In this document: piece by piece, positions 62,194 through 64,000 of the stretch
How the letters are laid out: each line of letters opens with the position of its first letter
How positions within the stretch are numbered: position 1 is the first letter of the stretch
NCBI RefSeq assembly: GCF_028288185.1
Contig: NZ_JAQBOF010000024.1
Span: forward strand, 1-64,000
Length of the DNA: 64,000 nucleotides
Reading direction: 5' to 3'
From: Mucilaginibacter sp.
Lineage (GTDB): Bacteria; Bacteroidota; Bacteroidia; Sphingobacteriales; Sphingobacteriaceae
Position numbers and translations under genes: made by a program
Notes under the pieces: generated by a model
Told to the model about the DNA's origin: nothing
Seen by the model: only the letters and a program-made list of their open reading frames with translations
Database searches by the model: none

Positions 62194-63642
62194 ATGAAAT
62201 TTAGAAAACTACTCTTCTATGCAGGCTTAGCATCTGTTATAACAATTGCGGGCTGTAAAAAAAATTCAGGGTCTGTTGATAATCCCGGGACTATAGGCAC
62301 AACCGGTACCACAGGAACTGTTGCAACCCCCTATACTATTACTGAAGATTTTGAAGCCGGTACAAAGGGTAGTTACGCAGCTGCAAATGTAACACTTAAC
62401 ACTGGCTCATGGAATTTTAATGATGCCTTGCTAGGTAATTTAGCCACAGATGTAAAAGACGGATTAAAATCTGTAAGGTTAAAAACCGGTGATATACATA
62501 TGAACTTTGATATTAACGGTTTAAAGCAAATAAGCATTAAACATGCTAAATATGGCGCTGATGCAAACTCAACATGGCAATTATTAATGTCAACCGATGG
62601 TGGTGCTACCTATACACAAGTAGGTACTGATATTAGTGAAACAAGTACAACTTTAGTAACCGACTCATTCAAGGTTAGCGTTACCGGTAAAGTTAGGTTC
62701 GAGATAAAAAAAACAAGTGCAACCATCCGTATAAATATTGACGATATTACATTTAAAGGTAGCGGCGATGCAGGTATAACTGTAGGTATACCGGATACCC
62801 CGGGGTCAGATACCACATCAACTACATCGGCAACAACGCCAAGAGGTGTTACTGTTGGATCTGATGCTCCGCCAACAAGTGGAGATAATAGTAATTTATT
62901 GTTTGGTAATCCTTCAGGCGCACAGGCTTCTTTAACTACCAGCACTAATTATTTAATTGACCAGGGCTATTATGTAGAATCTTATAATAGTACTAAAGGC
63001 GAACCTAACTGGGTAAGCTGGCATTTAGATGTTAGTAATACTACTAATGCTACAGCACGTTTAGATAATTTTGCGGCTTTTAGTGGTTTAGCTACCGGAT
63101 TTTATGCGGTACAAAGTAATAGTTACAGCGGTTCAGGATTTGACAGAGGACATAATTGTCCGTCTGCAGATCGTACCAGTTCTGTTAATGCAAACTCTGC
63201 GACTTTTCTTATGACTAATATGATCCCACAGGCTCCACAAAATAATCAGCAAACCTGGAACAACCTGGAAGGCTATTTACGCCAGCAAGTATCATCAGGC
63301 TATGAAGTATATATTATAATGGGCAGTTATGGTACAGGCGGCGTTGGCTCAATCAGTAGTGCTACTGTTAATACAATTAATAGCGGACATGTAAACGTAC
63401 CAAGTAATGTATGGAAAGTAGCCGTTATTTTACCGGTAGGTAACGGTGATATCAGCCGTGTAACTTCATCTACAAGAGTAATTGCCGTTAACACACCCAA
63501 TATTAACAGCATAGGCACTGACTGGAAAAATTATATAGTTACCGTACGTGATATAGAAACCGCTACGGGTTATAATTTATTATCAAATTTACCACAGGCT
63601 GTACAAGATGCTATTGAGGTTAAAAAGGATGCAGGGCAGTAA
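62194..63642 (+). CDS. Surface lipoprotein DNA/RNA non-specific endonuclease
   Basis: The protein has about 482 residues. The ATG at 62194 starts a lipoprotein signal with lipobox ITIAGC (Cys21); the upstream TTG start is not needed. Residues about 30-200 form a beta-sandwich-like module, followed by a Thr/Ser-rich linker (GSDTTSTTSATTPRG). The C-terminal nuclease of the beta-beta-alpha-metal type has the catalytic DRGH motif (Asp317-His320, GFDRGHNCPSADRTS), with MTNMIPQAPQNNQQTWNNLE downstream for magnesium. It probably digests extracellular nucleic acid at the cell surface for nutrition. It is monocistronic. Confidence 0.92.
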   Translation: MKFRKLLFYAGLASVITIAGCKKNSGSVDNPGTIGTTGTTGTVATPYTITEDFEAGTKGSYAAANVTLNTGSWNFNDALLGNLATDVKDGLKSVRLKTGDIHMNFDINGLKQISIKHAKYGADANSTWQLLMSTDGGATYTQVGTDISETSTTLVTDSFKVSVTGKVRFEIKKTSATIRINIDDITFKGSGDAGITVGIPDTPGSDTTSTTSATTPRGVTVGSDAPPTSGDNSNLLFGNPSGAQASLTTSTNYLIDQGYYVESYNSTKGEPNWVSWHLDVSNTTNATARLDNFAAFSGLATGFYAVQSNSYSGSGFDRGHNCPSADRTSSVNANSATFLMTNMIPQAPQNNQQTWNNLEGYLRQQVSSGYEVYIIMGSYGTGGVGSISSATVNTINSGHVNVPSNVWKVAVILPVGNGDISRVTSSTRVIAVNTPNINSIGTDWKNYIVTVRDIETATGYNLLSNLPQAVQDAIEVKKDAGQ

Positions 63643-63644
63643 CC

Positions 63645-63672
63645 CCTCCGCCACTTAAAGGAGGTACTTTTT
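63645..63672 (+). terminator. Short hairpin after the nuclease gene
   Basis: CCTCC and GGAGG flank ten bases and are followed by TACTTTTTT, just after the nuclease stop. This is a plausible factor-independent terminator. Confidence 0.45.
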
Positions 63673-63686
63673 TGAAGTAACTATTT

Positions 63687-63727
63687 AAAAGAAATCCCTT
63701 AGTTGTTAGCTAAGGGATTTCTTTTTT
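63687..63727. terminator. Bidirectional terminator between the nuclease and nadA
   Basis: AAAGAAATCCCTTAG (63688-63702) and CTAAGGGATTTCTTT (63710-63724) are perfect 15-nt arms around TTGTTAG. An A-run precedes the left arm and a T-run follows the right arm, so it can end transcription from both sides. Confidence 0.88.
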
Positions 63728-63775
63728 ATGTGTAGCAATAAATATGCTGATCAACTCCTCTTCAGAGAGTCGGGG

Positions 63776-64000
63776 TTATAAACCAAGTTTAGCTGATATC
63801 TCCAACATTCTTTCAATTGGTACTACCGCTCTTTTAATAATATCCTGCGGAACTTCAATCTCCGGTAGTTCATTTTTAAGGCATAAATAAAGCTTCTCCA
63901 GCGTATTTCTTTTCATGTGAGGGCAATCATTACATGCACAATTATTGTTTGGTGGGGCCGGTATAAACACCTTATCAGGGTTATCCTTTTGCATCTGGTG
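63776..64000 (-). CDS. nadA: Quinolinate synthase, 3' part (cut by window edge)
   Basis: The last 74 residues of NadA are visible; the start lies beyond the right edge. The segment VFIPAPPNNNCACNDCPHMK, then RNTLEKLYLCLKNELPEIEV, contains the C-terminal iron-sulfur cysteine region conserved in the family. The enzyme condenses iminoaspartate with DHAP to quinolinate, the first step of NAD synthesis, and carries a 4Fe-4S cluster. It ends toward a strong bidirectional terminator. Confidence 0.93.
   Translation of the reverse strand, partial: HQMQKDNPDKVFIPAPPNNNCACNDCPHMKRNTLEKLYLCLKNELPEIEVPQDIIKRAVVPIERMLEISAKLGL

Noticed and set aside
1..64000. CRISPR arrays, rRNA, intact tRNA genes, insertion sequences or prophage
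   Set aside because: I found no regularly spaced identical repeats, no rRNA-like or complete tRNA-like sequence, and no transposase, integrase or phage structural gene.

Overview
The window looks like chromosomal DNA of a Bacteroidota bacterium of the family Sphingobacteriaceae (Mucilaginibacter/Pedobacter-like). This rests on the complete Bat (aerotolerance) operon, weak Shine-Dalgarno sequences with several TAnnTTTG-type promoter boxes, secreted carbohydrate-active enzymes ending their signal peptides in A-Q, carotenoid genes, and family-typical AT-rich intergenic hairpin repeats. The genus is an inference; no rRNA or intact tRNA is present.

Layout. 1-2006: 5' part of nirB (cut by the left edge), an internally deleted remnant of cobA, and a DUF7009-like gene. 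2202-6441: a secreted unknown protein, a GH29 fucosidase and a GH27 alpha-galactosidase. 6499-8157: a RibD-type reductase divergent from a GlxA-type regulator. 8158-16000: a remnant of a GH43-like gene, an FAD oxidoreductase, a membrane GT-C-like protein, an intact GH43-like enzyme, a GH20 hexosaminidase and a zinc sugar/alcohol dehydrogenase. 15826-24105 (minus): moxR, DUF58, a membrane protein, then batA, batB, batC, batD and batE. 24267-29725 (minus): idi, crtB and the paoABC molybdenum aldehyde oxidoreductase. 29874-34250: a second GH29, rlmF and a GH99-like enzyme. 34462-35972: a Crp/Fnr regulator with a CX2CX2C N-terminus and the intact cobA.

36049-45260 is a sialic-acid locus: an FCD-type GntR regulator, a divergent DHDPS-family lyase, a NanM-like mutarotase, an MFS transporter, a secreted esterase on the other strand, a sialidase with two complete catalytic modules, a phytanoyl-CoA dioxygenase-family enzyme, and a NanA-like lyase. 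Three copies of a 17-bp operator-like palindrome lie in front of the regulator, the first lyase and the sialidase/esterase divergent promoter. The dioxygenase and the second lyase do not belong to the textbook sialate pathway, and this is the most interesting part of the window.

45291-54959 is a full L-rhamnose regulon: GH78 rhamnosidase, RhaT symporter, RhaI isomerase, kinase, aldolase/dehydrogenase fusion, and a divergent GntR/LacI-fold regulator. 55132-60714 holds a six-hairpin glycosidase, a cytochrome c/PQQ-dehydrogenase fusion and a Tat-exported TIM-barrel protein. 60852-64000 holds thiL, a secreted lipoprotein nuclease and the 3' part of nadA.

Together the genes describe a saprophyte that strips sialic acid, fucose, galactose, hexosamine and rhamnose from complex glycans. 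No SusC/SusD pair is present here. Noncoding structures of note are a roughly 150-bp inverted-repeat element at 54973-55123, a 24-bp-arm hairpin inside the Bat operon, and several convergent terminators.
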